64,000 nucleotides of DNA from JAABRB01 sp963735025. Its GTDB lineage: Bacteria; Pseudomonadota; Gammaproteobacteria; Burkholderiales; SG8-39. The DNA is taken from NCBI GenBank assembly GCA_963735025.1, contig CAVTJG010000008.1:434001-498000 (forward strand), in the 5' to 3' direction. Below the pieces are notes generated by a model that did no database searches, was not told the origin of the DNA, and worked only from the letters and a program-made list of their open reading frames with translations. The first letter of the stretch is position 1. The number at the start of each line of letters is the position of its first letter. The position numbers and the translations under genes are program-made. This document shows positions 39,333 through 46,985 of this stretch, in pieces.

Positions 39333-40328
39333 TCAGGCCGCGACCCGGTCACGGCCGGCCGACTTCGCGCGATAGAGATTCTCGTCGCCCCGTTTCATCC
39401 ACTCGGTCCAGCCCTCTCCCGGTCGAAGTGCGGCAACGCCGACACTTACGGTGACCGAACGGTCGGGGATAAGCGAAAGCGAGCCGATCGCATCGCGCAG
39501 TTCCTCGGCGACCCGCTGTCCGACCTCGGCATCGGTCCCATACAGGAGCGCGAGAAACTCCTCGCCGCCGAGCCGAAACACCTTGTCCGCGCGGCGGATG
39601 CGCCGGTTCAGCAGATCCCCGACGCCGCGCAGCACGGCGTCGCCGGCGTCGTGGCCCAGGGTGTCGTTGATGGCTTTGAAATGGTCGAGGTCGAGCGTCA
39701 CCAGCGTCATGGGTGCGCCCGTGCGGTGATTCTGCTGGATCGCCTGCTCGAGCGTGCCCCGGAGCATCGCTCGATTAGGCAGGCCGGTGAGCGGATCGGT
39801 CACGGCCAGAGCTACCAGCCTGCGCTGCTGAGCGTCGATCACGCGCACGAAGATGGCCGAGAACACGCCCACCGCGAAGAGCGTCGCCGCCACCCGCGTC
39901 GCCAGGGAAGGCGAGAGCACCACCCATGCCTGCGGAATCGCCACGACCAGGAGCGCCGCATTCGCGATCCACGCCTTTCGCTCGGGCAGCATGAAGTAGA
40001 ACGAGATCACGGCCGGATAGCACCACAGCGCCCCCACGATCCCCTGCCTGTGCAGTGAATACCCCAGGAAGAAGATCACGGCCGGCACGAGGCCAAATAG
40101 CGTGAACGAGGTGTAGTAGCGACCGCGCGTGATGCTCCACGCGTTGAAGGCGAGGATCGCGACGATCGCCAAGGATCCTGCGCCAAGAAAGTAACGGCCC
40201 TGGTAGAAATTGTTGATCGAGAACGGCGTCAGGAGGAAGAGCGCCGCCACTGCCACCCAGAATGTCGAAGTGCTATGGAAATCGCGCGCGTGCACCCGCT
40301 TCTCGGTGCGCACGTTCGCCTCGGTCAT
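39333..40328 (-). CDS. Membrane GGDEF diguanylate cyclase
   Basis: 331 residues. Five or six hydrophobic helices (about 24-165) precede the GGDEF domain (about 175-330). Active site FRLGGEEFLALL is intact, and RRAD lies five residues upstream as an I-site. DHFKAINDTLGHDAGD supplies the metal and substrate contacts. It should make c-di-GMP in response to an unidentified membrane signal. It stands alone, divergent from the TPR gene region and convergent with the DUF6644 gene. It is the third cyclase in the window. Confidence 0.92.
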   Translation of the reverse strand: MTEANVRTEKRVHARDFHSTSTFWVAVAALFLLTPFSINNFYQGRYFLGAGSLAIVAILAFNAWSITRGRYYTSFTLFGLVPAVIFFLGYSLHRQGIVGALWCYPAVISFYFMLPERKAWIANAALLVVAIPQAWVVLSPSLATRVAATLFAVGVFSAIFVRVIDAQQRRLVALAVTDPLTGLPNRAMLRGTLEQAIQQNHRTGAPMTLVTLDLDHFKAINDTLGHDAGDAVLRGVGDLLNRRIRRADKVFRLGGEEFLALLYGTDAEVGQRVAEELRDAIGSLSLIPDRSVTVSVGVAALRPGEGWTEWMKRGDENLYRAKSAGRDRVAA

Positions 40329-40496
40329 GCCGATGCAGAGATCGACGTTGCCAGGTTGCCGAACGTCGGTCGGGACGGACGACGCAACCCGGGGCGTGCT
40401 ACGAATGAATTCTCGGGATTCATCGCGGGAATTGTATATGAGGCTTCCAGCCTCAGCCCCCGCGCTGCCCGTGGCGCGTGCGATCCGCTCTGATTG

Positions 40497-41237
40497 CTAC
40501 TTGTTAGCGATGGCCTGGCGCGCAGCGACTGCCCACTGCTGCTCGTCCTCGATGGACGATGCAAAGCGCTTGGAATGCTTGATGACCTCGTCGAACATGT
40601 GACTCGCGGCCTCGTGCCGATTCAGTCGCGCGAGAAACTCGCCGTACCGGTAGCGCGCCTCCAGCCCCACGAACACGGGGACGAGATCACGATAGGCCGC
40701 GAGCGCGGCATCGTTCTCCCCGCGCCCTGCCAGGACGCGCGCTTCGAGCAGCCGCACATCCAGCGGGCGGGTCTTGGGCGCGTCGGCCTTGAGCCGCGCG
40801 AGCGCCGAGGATGCATTGTCCCAGTCCCGATTCTCGACCGCGGCTTTTGCCAGACCGAACAGGATTGCGCCATCCGACTGATACGCTCCGGTGAGGCAAC
40901 TGGCGTAGAGCGTGTGCGCCTCCGCGTACATCCCGCTGCCCATGCACTCCAGGGCGAGCGCCATCTTGTTGTCGATGCTGCCGCAGATCTCGAGCTCTTC
41001 AGCGCGGCGCTTCAGGTCGGCGTCGGGTTGAAGAACCTTGGCGAGGTTGCGCGCGGCCTTGTTGACCTTGCGATGCTCGCGCGAGTTGGGGAACACCTCG
41101 ACGAAGTAGTAGATCAGGCACCCCATCACGGGGAACCCCATGATGATGAAGATCCACCAGTACGGACGGCCCGTCTTCAGGGCATGAAAAGCGAAGCTGA
41201 ACTGAATCAGCAGGAGTAATCCTGCGAGGATCGGCAT
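40497..41237 (-). CDS. Membrane-anchored TPR-like protein
   Basis: 246 residues. Two hydrophobic helices at the N-terminus (about 1-18 and 25-45, with RPYWWIFIIMGFPVMGCLIY) are followed by helical repeats with TPR-like spacing, for example MYAEAHTLYASCLTG, WDNASSALARLKADAP and NDAALAAYRDLVP. The layout resembles COG4700-type divergent TPR proteins. It probably acts as a scaffold on the cytoplasmic face. It is a single gene with no informative neighbours. Confidence 0.72.
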   Translation of the reverse strand: MPILAGLLLLIQFSFAFHALKTGRPYWWIFIIMGFPVMGCLIYYFVEVFPNSREHRKVNKAARNLAKVLQPDADLKRRAEELEICGSIDNKMALALECMGSGMYAEAHTLYASCLTGAYQSDGAILFGLAKAAVENRDWDNASSALARLKADAPKTRPLDVRLLEARVLAGRGENDAALAAYRDLVPVFVGLEARYRYGEFLARLNRHEAASHMFDEVIKHSKRFASSIEDEQQWAVAARQAIANK

Positions 41238-41419
41238 GGCACGGCTCCCTGAGCAAACCGCGAGACGCGGTCCGGCAGGATTTCCGGTTTCCCTGGAACG
41301 CTGCCGCTATGCCGGATTGATAGCACGCCGCCCGCGCGACGCGTACTCGCATTCACGAGCGTCCGTAGACAATTGCACAGGCCGAATGTCGCAACGCGCG
41401 GTTCGAGGCGCCCCGAGGT

Positions 41420-41932
41420 TCAGCGCCCCAGGTTCTCGCTCACTCGCGCATCGACGAGGGCCAGAATCTTCTCGAACGCGAGCCGCCGACTGCGAAATAT
41501 TTCACTCTCCTGCGCGAGGACCTGCCCGGGGTCCCGACCGCCGAGCGCCACCAGGCCGCGCTCCGTCGCAATGCTGCGGCCGTCCCGCTCGTAGAGCGTG
41601 TGCGCAGAAGACAGCACGATCTTCCGGCCACCGGTCTCGATGGTGATCCGGATGAATGCGCCGTCGGGAAACACGTACTGCCAGTTCGACGTGATCCCGT
41701 GCGCCGCGAGAATCCGGTCGATCTCGTCGAAGAACTTGTCGGGCTTGTCCGCAGAAGACGGCAGCGCGCTCTTGCGCCGTTCGAACTGAACGTCCATCGT
41801 CTCGAACGCCGCGAGCGGCACCGGCGCCGGCATGAACTTGACCGTCACGCGGTCCGTGTCCTGGGCGTTCGCGCTACCGGCGAAAAGGAGGCACGCGGCA
41901 AAGATCCATTGAACGAAGGGGTACGGGCGCAT
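41420..41932 (-). CDS. Secreted hypothetical protein
   Basis: 170 residues from ATG 41932. A signal peptide (hydrophobic 8-20, cleavage near ANA-QD) is clear. The mature protein has a long beta-rich stretch with PDKFFDEIDRILAAHGIT and ITIETGGRKIVLSSAHTLYE, ending in an Arg-rich helix. No family was recognised. It begins 14 nt after the stop of another short exported gene on the same strand, so the two are probably co-expressed in the periplasm. Confidence 0.65.
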   Translation of the reverse strand: MRPYPFVQWIFAACLLFAGSANAQDTDRVTVKFMPAPVPLAAFETMDVQFERRKSALPSSADKPDKFFDEIDRILAAHGITSNWQYVFPDGAFIRITIETGGRKIVLSSAHTLYERDGRSIATERGLVALGGRDPGQVLAQESEIFRSRRLAFEKILALVDARVSENLGR

Positions 41933-41946
41933 AGATCGCTCGTCTT

Positions 41947-42387
41947 TTACTTCGTCATTCCGCATATTTGCGCGAACTCGTCCAGATCGATGACGGCCTT
42001 GCTCCCCTCGAGCGCCGCGAACTCCGGTCCCAGCTCCGAAACACTTTCCGACCGATCGCGAAGAAACCCGATGAGCATCTGTCCGCGCTTCGGCTTCTCC
42101 TCGATCTTGACCACGTAACGGTAGTTCCCTCGCTGCTGGGCGAGCTGCCGGATACTGCAAAGCAGAAAGAACGAAGACCCGACGGAGGACCCGACCGACG
42201 TGATCTTGATGTCGAGCACGGAAGAATGCGGCCGTCGCTCGACTTCCTTGATGACGATATCCATCTTCGAAGCGCCGAGGAGCTTCGAGTCTGCCTCGAA
42301 GAGCTGTGCGTGGGCGGGCGTCGTGGCGCAAAGCAACGCGAGACCGGACCACGCCATCGACGCACTTCTCAACACCCAGCCTCGCAA
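41947..42387 (-). CDS. Secreted hypothetical protein
   Basis: 146 residues from TTG 42387; GTG 42375 or ATG 42357 are alternative starts. The signal peptide (SGLALLCATTPAHAQ, cleavage after AHA) is preserved in all. The mature part begins LFEADSKLLGASKMDIVIKE and has a single Cys near the end (FAQICGM) plus one internal Cys. No known domain. It pairs with the next exported gene (14 nt apart). It lies just left of the cassette region but has normal GC, so it is counted as chromosomal. Confidence 0.6.
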   Translation of the reverse strand: MRGWVLRSASMAWSGLALLCATTPAHAQLFEADSKLLGASKMDIVIKEVERRPHSSVLDIKITSVGSSVGSSFFLLCSIRQLAQQRGNYRYVVKIEEKPKRGQMLIGFLRDRSESVSELGPEFAALEGSKAVIDLDEFAQICGMTK

Positions 42388-42459
42388 TCCGCAGGAATGG
42401 CGTGCGCCATGGAAGAGCTTTCCTACCGCCAGATCACTGATGCATTTGAGATACCGACT

Positions 42460-43179
42460 CTAGGCATCCCTTGCGCGCACTAAAATACTCATAGTCTGAG
42501 AACCTTCGCTGGTAGGAACCGACTTCACCTCCAGATATGGCTGCGCCCTCACCAACTCCCCGAGCTTTTTGAAACCAAAGTTCCGAGGGTCAAACGAAGG
42601 GTCGCTCTTTCGCAGTAGGTCGCCTACCGATCCCAAAAACGCCCACCCATCTTCTTGAGTGGCAGCAGCGATTGCAGAACTCAAAAGGGGCTTCAAGGGC
42701 GCCTGCACTGGCGCTTCAACGATCGCTCCCGGAGACGGCTTACGAAGAATCTCCGTATAGACAAATTTGTCGCATGCCGCCACGAAAGGCTTTGGTGTCT
42801 TCTTCTCACCGAAACCATATACAGAAAGCCCGGCCTCTCGAATTCGGGTCGCCAAGCGAGTAAAGTCGCTATCCGACGAGACCAAGCAGAACCCGTCAAC
42901 CTTCCCGTCATGCAACAGATCCATCGCGTCAATGATCAGAGCGGAATCGGTCGCGTTTTTCCCGGTCGTGTATCCGAATTGCTGGATTGGCTGAATGGCG
43001 TGGACATGAAGAATCTCCTTCCATCCTGCGAGATATTGGGTTGTCCAGTCCCCATAGGCACGCTTCACGGTCGCATTGCCAAACCCAGCGACCTCGGCCA
43101 AAAGGTCGGCAAACAAGGAGGACTGAGCATTATCTGCGTCGATCAATATCGCAAGTTTGTCAGTAGCTAATGCTGGCAC
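42460..43179 (-). CDS. NYN-domain (LabA-like) putative RNase with OST-HTH/LOTUS domain
   Basis: 239 residues from GTG 43179, chosen because GGAGG lies 5 nt upstream; TTG 43191 adds four residues. The NYN (PIN-like) domain (about 1-150) has acidic groups LAILIDADNAQ, KNATDSALIIDAMDLL and LVSSDSDFTRLA, which form the metal site in this family. The C-terminal 80 residues (WAFLGSVGDLLRKSDPSFDP, FGFKKLGELV) match the LOTUS/OST-HTH fold that binds RNA. Expected role: RNA cleavage or RNA binding in the cytoplasm. Core site GTTAGAT is 17 nt upstream, consistent with a gene cassette. Codon use is less GC-rich than neighbours. Confidence 0.88.
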   Translation of the reverse strand: MPALATDKLAILIDADNAQSSLFADLLAEVAGFGNATVKRAYGDWTTQYLAGWKEILHVHAIQPIQQFGYTTGKNATDSALIIDAMDLLHDGKVDGFCLVSSDSDFTRLATRIREAGLSVYGFGEKKTPKPFVAACDKFVYTEILRKPSPGAIVEAPVQAPLKPLLSSAIAAATQEDGWAFLGSVGDLLRKSDPSFDPRNFGFKKLGELVRAQPYLEVKSVPTSEGSQTMSILVRARDA

Positions 43180-43195
43180 CGGCGCCTCCAAAGGA

Positions 43196-43252
43196 ATCTA
43201 ACGACAGCTTTCATCGGTGAGTGGCTTTGCGTGCGCCCGTTGGAAAGCCTTC
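43196..43252 (-). other. Possible degenerate attC of the HEPN-like cassette
   Basis: On the minus strand this 57-bp gap starts right after the gene stop and ends GTCGTTAGAT, a perfect GTTRRRY core (43202-43196). The left end reads CCAACG, partly complementary. An internal stem GGCTTT/AAAGCC exists but the strong long stem of a typical attC is absent, so confidence is limited. Confidence 0.4.
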
Positions 43253-43740
43253 TTAGCTTTCTTCCTTATAGTTACTGCCCAAGACCGCGATGAGTTTGTC
43301 CCCATCGTAATACCGAACAATGCCCCCTGCGCCCTCTATTTTGGTCGCCAGGTTTAGGAACATAGGCAACTCCTCCACGTGCATTCCTGCTGCAGCGATG
43401 AAATCGGAGATGTCCAGCAACTTATCGGCGTCGATCGCCTCGACCGTTGTCTTGAGGCCCGCCTTCGCCTTGGCAGTAGTCTTCACGCGAAATCGACCCG
43501 CTACGTACGACGAGTGAATGGTCCTGTTCCTATGTTCTTCGGCGGCAAAGCACAACGCCATCAGTTCGTCGAATCTCTCGGCACAATCTTCGTTCTCGAC
43601 TACGAAATCTCCGCGCTTGTGCTTATGTTTGAAAAGGGATGAAGCCAAATGCAGCAGGCCCTTGTACGACAACTCAGCTGTGACTATTGCACCGATGTCA
43701 TTTTGAACACCGAGAAACAGGGTGATCACATTTCGCAGAT
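43253..43740 (-). pseudogene. C-terminal part of a HEPN-like protein gene cut by IS3
   Basis: About 162 codons after the IS3 end, starting LRNVITLFLGVQNDIGAIV and running to YKEES. It contains EEHRNRTIHSSY: RN followed by three residues and His, the RNxxxH catalytic pattern of HEPN ribonucleases, within a predicted all-helical region (RFDELMALCFAAEE). A frame reading into the IS (to 43930) is an artefact. The missing N-terminus lies on the other side of the IS at 45023-45145. The assignment to HEPN rests on the motif and helical context only. Confidence 0.65.
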
Positions 43741-43804
43741 TGAGCTTGCCCCCGAAAAACGTATCCCTTGCTGAGCTATTAAACTTTGAGCAAGGAGAAC
43801 GCGA

Positions 43805-44098
43805 ATGTCGAAGAGCAAGAGGGCGCGGTACACGCTGGAGTTCAAGATCGAGGCGGTGCGACTGGTACGTGGGGGCCAGAGCGTAGCGGCGGTGTCGCAG
43901 GTACTGGGGGTGGCCAGTCAGACGCTGCATAACTGGGTGCAGGCCGACGAAGGTGGGCTGCTAAAGGGAACGGCGGCGAAGCCAGTGAGCCCCGAGCAGA
44001 TGGAGATCAGCCGTTTACGGGCGGAGCTGGCGCGCACGAAGATGGAGCGCGACATTCTAAAAAAGGCGACGGCGTACTTCGCGAGGGAGTCGGAGTGA
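43805..44098 (+). CDS. IS3-family transposase OrfA
   Basis: 97 residues. A helix-turn-helix of the Tnp_1 type (YTLEFKIEAVRLVRGGQSV, ASQTLHNWVQ) is followed by a leucine-rich coiled coil (EISRLRAELARTKMERDILK) that mediates multimerization. It binds the IS ends. The stop overlaps the OrfB GTG by two bases. A slippery A-AAA-AAG at 44059-44065, in the correct phase, would let ribosomes shift -1 into OrfB. It is intact and could be active. Confidence 0.93.
   Translation: MSKSKRARYTLEFKIEAVRLVRGGQSVAAVSQVLGVASQTLHNWVQADEGGLLKGTAAKPVSPEQMEISRLRAELARTKMERDILKKATAYFARESE
44059..44065 (+). promoter_or_regulatory. Programmed -1 frameshift site A-AAA-AAG
   Basis: The heptamer is read CTA-AAA-AAG in the OrfA frame. 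OrfB lies in the -1 frame and that frame is open from the site through to OrfB without a stop, as in IS3-family OrfAB fusions. Confidence 0.8.
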
Positions 44099-44982
44099 AG
44101 TACGCCTGGATCGAGCGGCACCGGTGGTGCTGGCCGGTGTCGGTGCAGTGCGAGGTGCTGGGGGTGAGCCCGAGCGGCTATCACGAGCATTGGCGCCGGC
44201 GCGCGAGTCCTGAGCGGCGAAAGCGGCTGAGCAACGATGCGCTGCTGGTACACATCAAGGCGATCCATGCCCAGACCAGAGGGGAGTATGGCTGGCCGCG
44301 GATCTGGAAAGAGCTGCTCGCCAAGGGAATCCGGGTGGGCAAGGAGCGGGTGAGAAAGCTCATGGCGCTGCACGGCATCAAGGCAAGAGCCAAGAGGAAG
44401 TACAAGGCGACCACCGACTCCAAGCACAACCTCCCGGTTGCGCCGAACCTCCTGGGCCGGCAGTTCACAGTCGATGCGCCCAATCGTGTCTGGACGAGCG
44501 ACATCACCTACATGGACACCGGCGAAGGCTGGCTGTACCTGGCGGCGGTCATCGATCTCTTCAGCCGCCAGATCGTGGGCTGGTCGATGCAGCCGAGGAT
44601 GCAAAAGGCGCTCGTGATCGATGCACTGAGAATGGCCTGGTTCCGGCGCCACCCGAAACCTGGATTGGTCTTCCACTCGGATCGGGGCAGCCAGTACTGC
44701 AGCGACGAGTTCCAGGCTGCGCTCGCCGCCTACGGCATGCGCTGCTCGATGAGCCGCAAGGGCGACTGCTGGGACAACGCGCCGACCGAAAGCCTGTGGG
44801 GCTCGTTGAAGGTCGCGCGCCTGCACGGCGTACGATTCCCGACCCGCCGCGCGGCGATGGACGAGGTGATCGACTGGATGAGCTTTTACAATCATCGTAG
44901 GCTGCACTCGACGCTGGATTACGTCAGCCCGATGCAGTACGAGCAGCGCTGGCGTGCGGATCAGGAAAAACAGGCCGCATGA
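44095..44982 (+). CDS. IS3-family transposase OrfB (DDE integrase core)
   Basis: 295 residues from GTG 44095, normally made as an OrfAB fusion. An HTH_21-like segment (GEYGWPRIWKELLAKGIRVG) precedes the rve catalytic domain with DDE residues at WTSDITYMDT, FHSDRGSQYCS and NAPTESLWGSLK, the last with the expected 35-residue spacing. The C-terminus YNHRRLHSTLDYVSP is conserved in the family. No stop or frameshift, so it looks intact. It catalyses circular-intermediate transposition of the element. Confidence 0.95.
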   Translation: MKYAWIERHRWCWPVSVQCEVLGVSPSGYHEHWRRRASPERRKRLSNDALLVHIKAIHAQTRGEYGWPRIWKELLAKGIRVGKERVRKLMALHGIKARAKRKYKATTDSKHNLPVAPNLLGRQFTVDAPNRVWTSDITYMDTGEGWLYLAAVIDLFSRQIVGWSMQPRMQKALVIDALRMAWFRRHPKPGLVFHSDRGSQYCSDEFQAALAAYGMRCSMSRKGDCWDNAPTESLWGSLKVARLHGVRFPTRRAAMDEVIDWMSFYNHRRLHSTLDYVSPMQYEQRWRADQEKQAA

Positions 44983-45022
44983 CGGACTCGGCTATGGGAT
45001 GCGGAAAACAGGGGCAAGGTCA

Positions 45023-45145
45023 ACTTCCCTCGAGAAATGAGAATGACTCGACGACTTTCCCGAGCGCCGCATCGAACTCCTGCGGGTCACCTATCCGCTC
45101 CCGGAATGCCTCTCCGTAGCCCAATTGATGATCGTAGAACGGCAT
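45023..45145 (-). pseudogene. N-terminal part of the HEPN-like cassette gene
   Basis: 41 codons from ATG 45145 (MPFYDHQLGYGEAFRERIGD...FSFLEGS) up to the IS3 right end. Removing the IS plus two bases (43739-43740) joins GAG-GGA-AGT to CTG-CGA-AAT and gives FSFLEGSLRNVITLF, a smooth helical junction. Without removing them the frame is lost. The ATG lies 7 nt after core site GTTAGGT, typical of cassette genes, and its upstream region was also hit by IS1182. Confidence 0.7.
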
Positions 45146-45151
45146 TCTGGA

Positions 45152-45158
45152 ACCTAAC
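45152..45158 (-). other. attC core site R' (GTTAGGT) separated from its attC by IS1182
   Basis: ACCTAAC on the plus strand reads GTTAGGT on the minus strand, a perfect GTTRRRY. It is the left end of the attC whose remainder is at 46930-46985. The HEPN-like gene begins 7 nt later. Confidence 0.8.
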
Positions 45159-46929
45159 GAGGTTGTAGAAAAACCCCTCTGTAATGACCTACGGAGGCGT
45201 TGATCGCGAATGACGATGCGGTGTCGACGGAGGCGACTGACATCGGACCGATGAACTCCACCGAGCAGTGTTGGCATTCGTATAGCCGCACTGCGATTCT
45301 TCGGTTCATCTCAACTCTCCCACTTTCGCCAGCTTCTCGATGTTGTGTACCAAGCAATAGAGCTTCCACTGTCCGTCCACCTTCGCTTGCCCACGCAGCG
45401 TGAACCGATCCAGGCCCTTGTTGTAGCGCAGGTTGGCGAACACCGGCTCGACTGTCGCGAAGCGCCGCGTGATCATCTGCTTGCCTTGAGCGCTATCGAT
45501 CTTGCGCTTCGTGATGTCCGTGGCGCGCTCAGGCTTGCCTGGCGTGCGCCCCAGGAAGATGGCGACTTGGCGCACGGGCGTACGTTCGGGATGTCGCAAA
45601 CACTGCGCGCGCAGCTTGCACCGGCCACAGGCAGCCCTCGGTCCGGTGAACTTCACCGCCTCCAGGCCGTTCAGGTCGTGGTGATGGCCGTTGCGGTAGA
45701 GCCGTTGACCCGCTGGACAGATGCAGTGCGACAGGTCCTCGGCAGGACGGAAGTCTGTCGGGCCGAACAACGCCTTCTTCTCGGGGCGCTCGGACTTGTC
45801 GTGCAAGGGGTCCGATTCAGCCCGATGCTTATCCTGCCCGGCGTAGCGCGGATCGCGCTTGCGATAGCCATTGTCCGGAATGAACGCCTCGACCTTGCGG
45901 CTGGCCAACTGCTTCAGGTTCTCTTCGCTGTGATAGCCCGCATCGGCGGTGATGAGCGTCGCGGGTGCACGCATCGGTTCGAGCGCATCGACCAGTGGCA
46001 CGAGCAGCCCCTGCTCCTGGCCCGCACCGTGCGCCTGCGCCTCGACGATGACCTGGGCTCGCTCATCGACCGCGGCCACCCCCGTGTAGCCCTGGATCAC
46101 GCCCTTGGCGGTGGCCATCTTCGCCGAGTCGTTGTCGGTGAGATTGGACTTCCTCACCCCGCCGCGGGCGCCGGAGCGATCCAGGGGATGCGCCTTGAGC
46201 CAGTCGCGCACGCGGGCTGCCTCGTGCGCAAGGCGCTCAACCTGACGCGCCTCGCGTTCCCGAAGATTCGGCTCCACACCTCCGGCTGAATCCTCGCTGC
46301 GATGGCGCTGCAGCATCGCACTCACCGCGCGCTCCATCTTGCGCGCCGCACGCTGGAAGTCCTTGCGGGTGCCGCTGCGCTGCTTGGAGGCATTGCCCGG
46401 CAGCTTCACACCATCGATGGCGAACATCTCGCGTCCAATGAGCCCTTGACGGTCGCACACCATGAGCACCTGAGTGAAGATGCGACCGATCCCCTCGCCC
46501 AGCTCGCTCACAAAGGCCGCGATGGTCGTGAAGTTCGGTGCCGCATCCCCCGAGACCGCCATGAACAGCACGTTGTGCCGACAGGCCGCCTCGAGCGCGC
46601 GCGAACTGACGATCCCGCGCGAGTAGCCGAGCAGCACGATCTTGAGCAGCAGCGAAGGCGCGTAGGCCGGCGCCCCAGTCTCGTCGTTACCGTAGCGCGC
46701 CTCCAGCTCCGACAGATCGAGCTCCCGATCGATCAGGTGGCACAGTGCATATTCGAAGGACCCGGGAAGGATCTGGCGGGCGAAATCGACCGGGATGAGT
46801 TTCGGACTCATGTCGATCGGCTTGAATCGTGCCATCTCGCCCCACCTCGCGCAGCGAAGTTGATACCACCGATCATGCCGGCGGCGGCCTCCACCGACAA
46901 GAGATAACGAAGGGTTTTTCTACAGCCTC
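45159..46929 (-). mobile_element. IS1182-family insertion sequence, 1771 bp, inserted in attC
   Basis: Inverted repeats GAGGTTGTAGAAAAACCC (45159 on) and GAGGCTGTAGAAAAACCC (read inward from 46929) match at 17 of 18 positions. AAC occurs on both sides (45156-45158 and 46930-46932), giving a 3-bp target duplication. Removing the element and one AAC restores CCTAACGTCCG, the outer arm of an attC site. Confidence 0.9.
45306..46835 (-). CDS. IS1182-family transposase
   Basis: 509 residues. The N-terminal DUF772 domain (YAPSLLLKIVLLGYSRGI, TTIAAFVSE) is followed by a DDE catalytic core with AIDGVKLPGN, TLITADAGYHSEENL and a late Glu in RRFATVEPVFANLRYN. A zinc-ribbon-like segment with CICPAGQRLY and CGRCKLRAQCLRHPER lies near residue 390-430. 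All residues are present without stops, so the enzyme may be active. It is oriented as the cassettes, on the minus strand. Confidence 0.94.
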   Translation of the reverse strand: MARFKPIDMSPKLIPVDFARQILPGSFEYALCHLIDRELDLSELEARYGNDETGAPAYAPSLLLKIVLLGYSRGIVSSRALEAACRHNVLFMAVSGDAAPNFTTIAAFVSELGEGIGRIFTQVLMVCDRQGLIGREMFAIDGVKLPGNASKQRSGTRKDFQRAARKMERAVSAMLQRHRSEDSAGGVEPNLREREARQVERLAHEAARVRDWLKAHPLDRSGARGGVRKSNLTDNDSAKMATAKGVIQGYTGVAAVDERAQVIVEAQAHGAGQEQGLLVPLVDALEPMRAPATLITADAGYHSEENLKQLASRKVEAFIPDNGYRKRDPRYAGQDKHRAESDPLHDKSERPEKKALFGPTDFRPAEDLSHCICPAGQRLYRNGHHHDLNGLEAVKFTGPRAACGRCKLRAQCLRHPERTPVRQVAIFLGRTPGKPERATDITKRKIDSAQGKQMITRRFATVEPVFANLRYNKGLDRFTLRGQAKVDGQWKLYCLVHNIEKLAKVGELR

Positions 46930-46985
46930 AACGTCCGAATTCAGCGGCGCCGCTTGCGGCGCGTCCGCTGGAGCGGTGGTTAGCC
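46930..46985 (-). other. Integron attC recombination site (larger part)
   Basis: On the minus strand the site begins GGCTAAC (46985-46979), runs through stem CAGCGG...CCGCTG with inner GCGCCGC/GCGGCGC arms (46942-46970) and ends GGACGTT, completed by AGGT at 45155-45152. Reassembled length is 60 bp, within the 57-141 bp attC range. The paired inner arms with unpaired bases are the form that integrases recognise as a folded single strand. Confidence 0.85.

Larger units (their letters stand above)
43741..45022 (+). mobile_element. IS3-family insertion sequence, 1282 bp
   Basis: The imperfect terminal inverted repeats are TGAGCTTGCCCCCGAAAAAC (43741 on) and, read inward from 45022 on the other strand, TGACCTTGCCCCTGTTTTCC. 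Both begin TGA, as IS3 ends do. Two overlapping reading frames encode OrfA and OrfB. The flanking bases (GAT left, ACT right) do not form a duplication. Confidence 0.9.

Noticed and set aside
42400..42420. ATGGCGCACGCCAT palindrome left of the NYN gene as another attC
   Set aside because: No GTTRRRY and RYYYAAC pair flanks it at attC spacing.
43741..43930. 63-codon N-terminal extension of the HEPN-like reading into the IS3 element
   Set aside because: It translates the IS end and orfA complement; the true N-terminus lies across the IS at 45145.
46942..46970. The CAGCGG...CCGCTG stem as a transcription terminator
   Set aside because: No T-run follows on either strand, while core sites and cassette gene layout fit an attC better.
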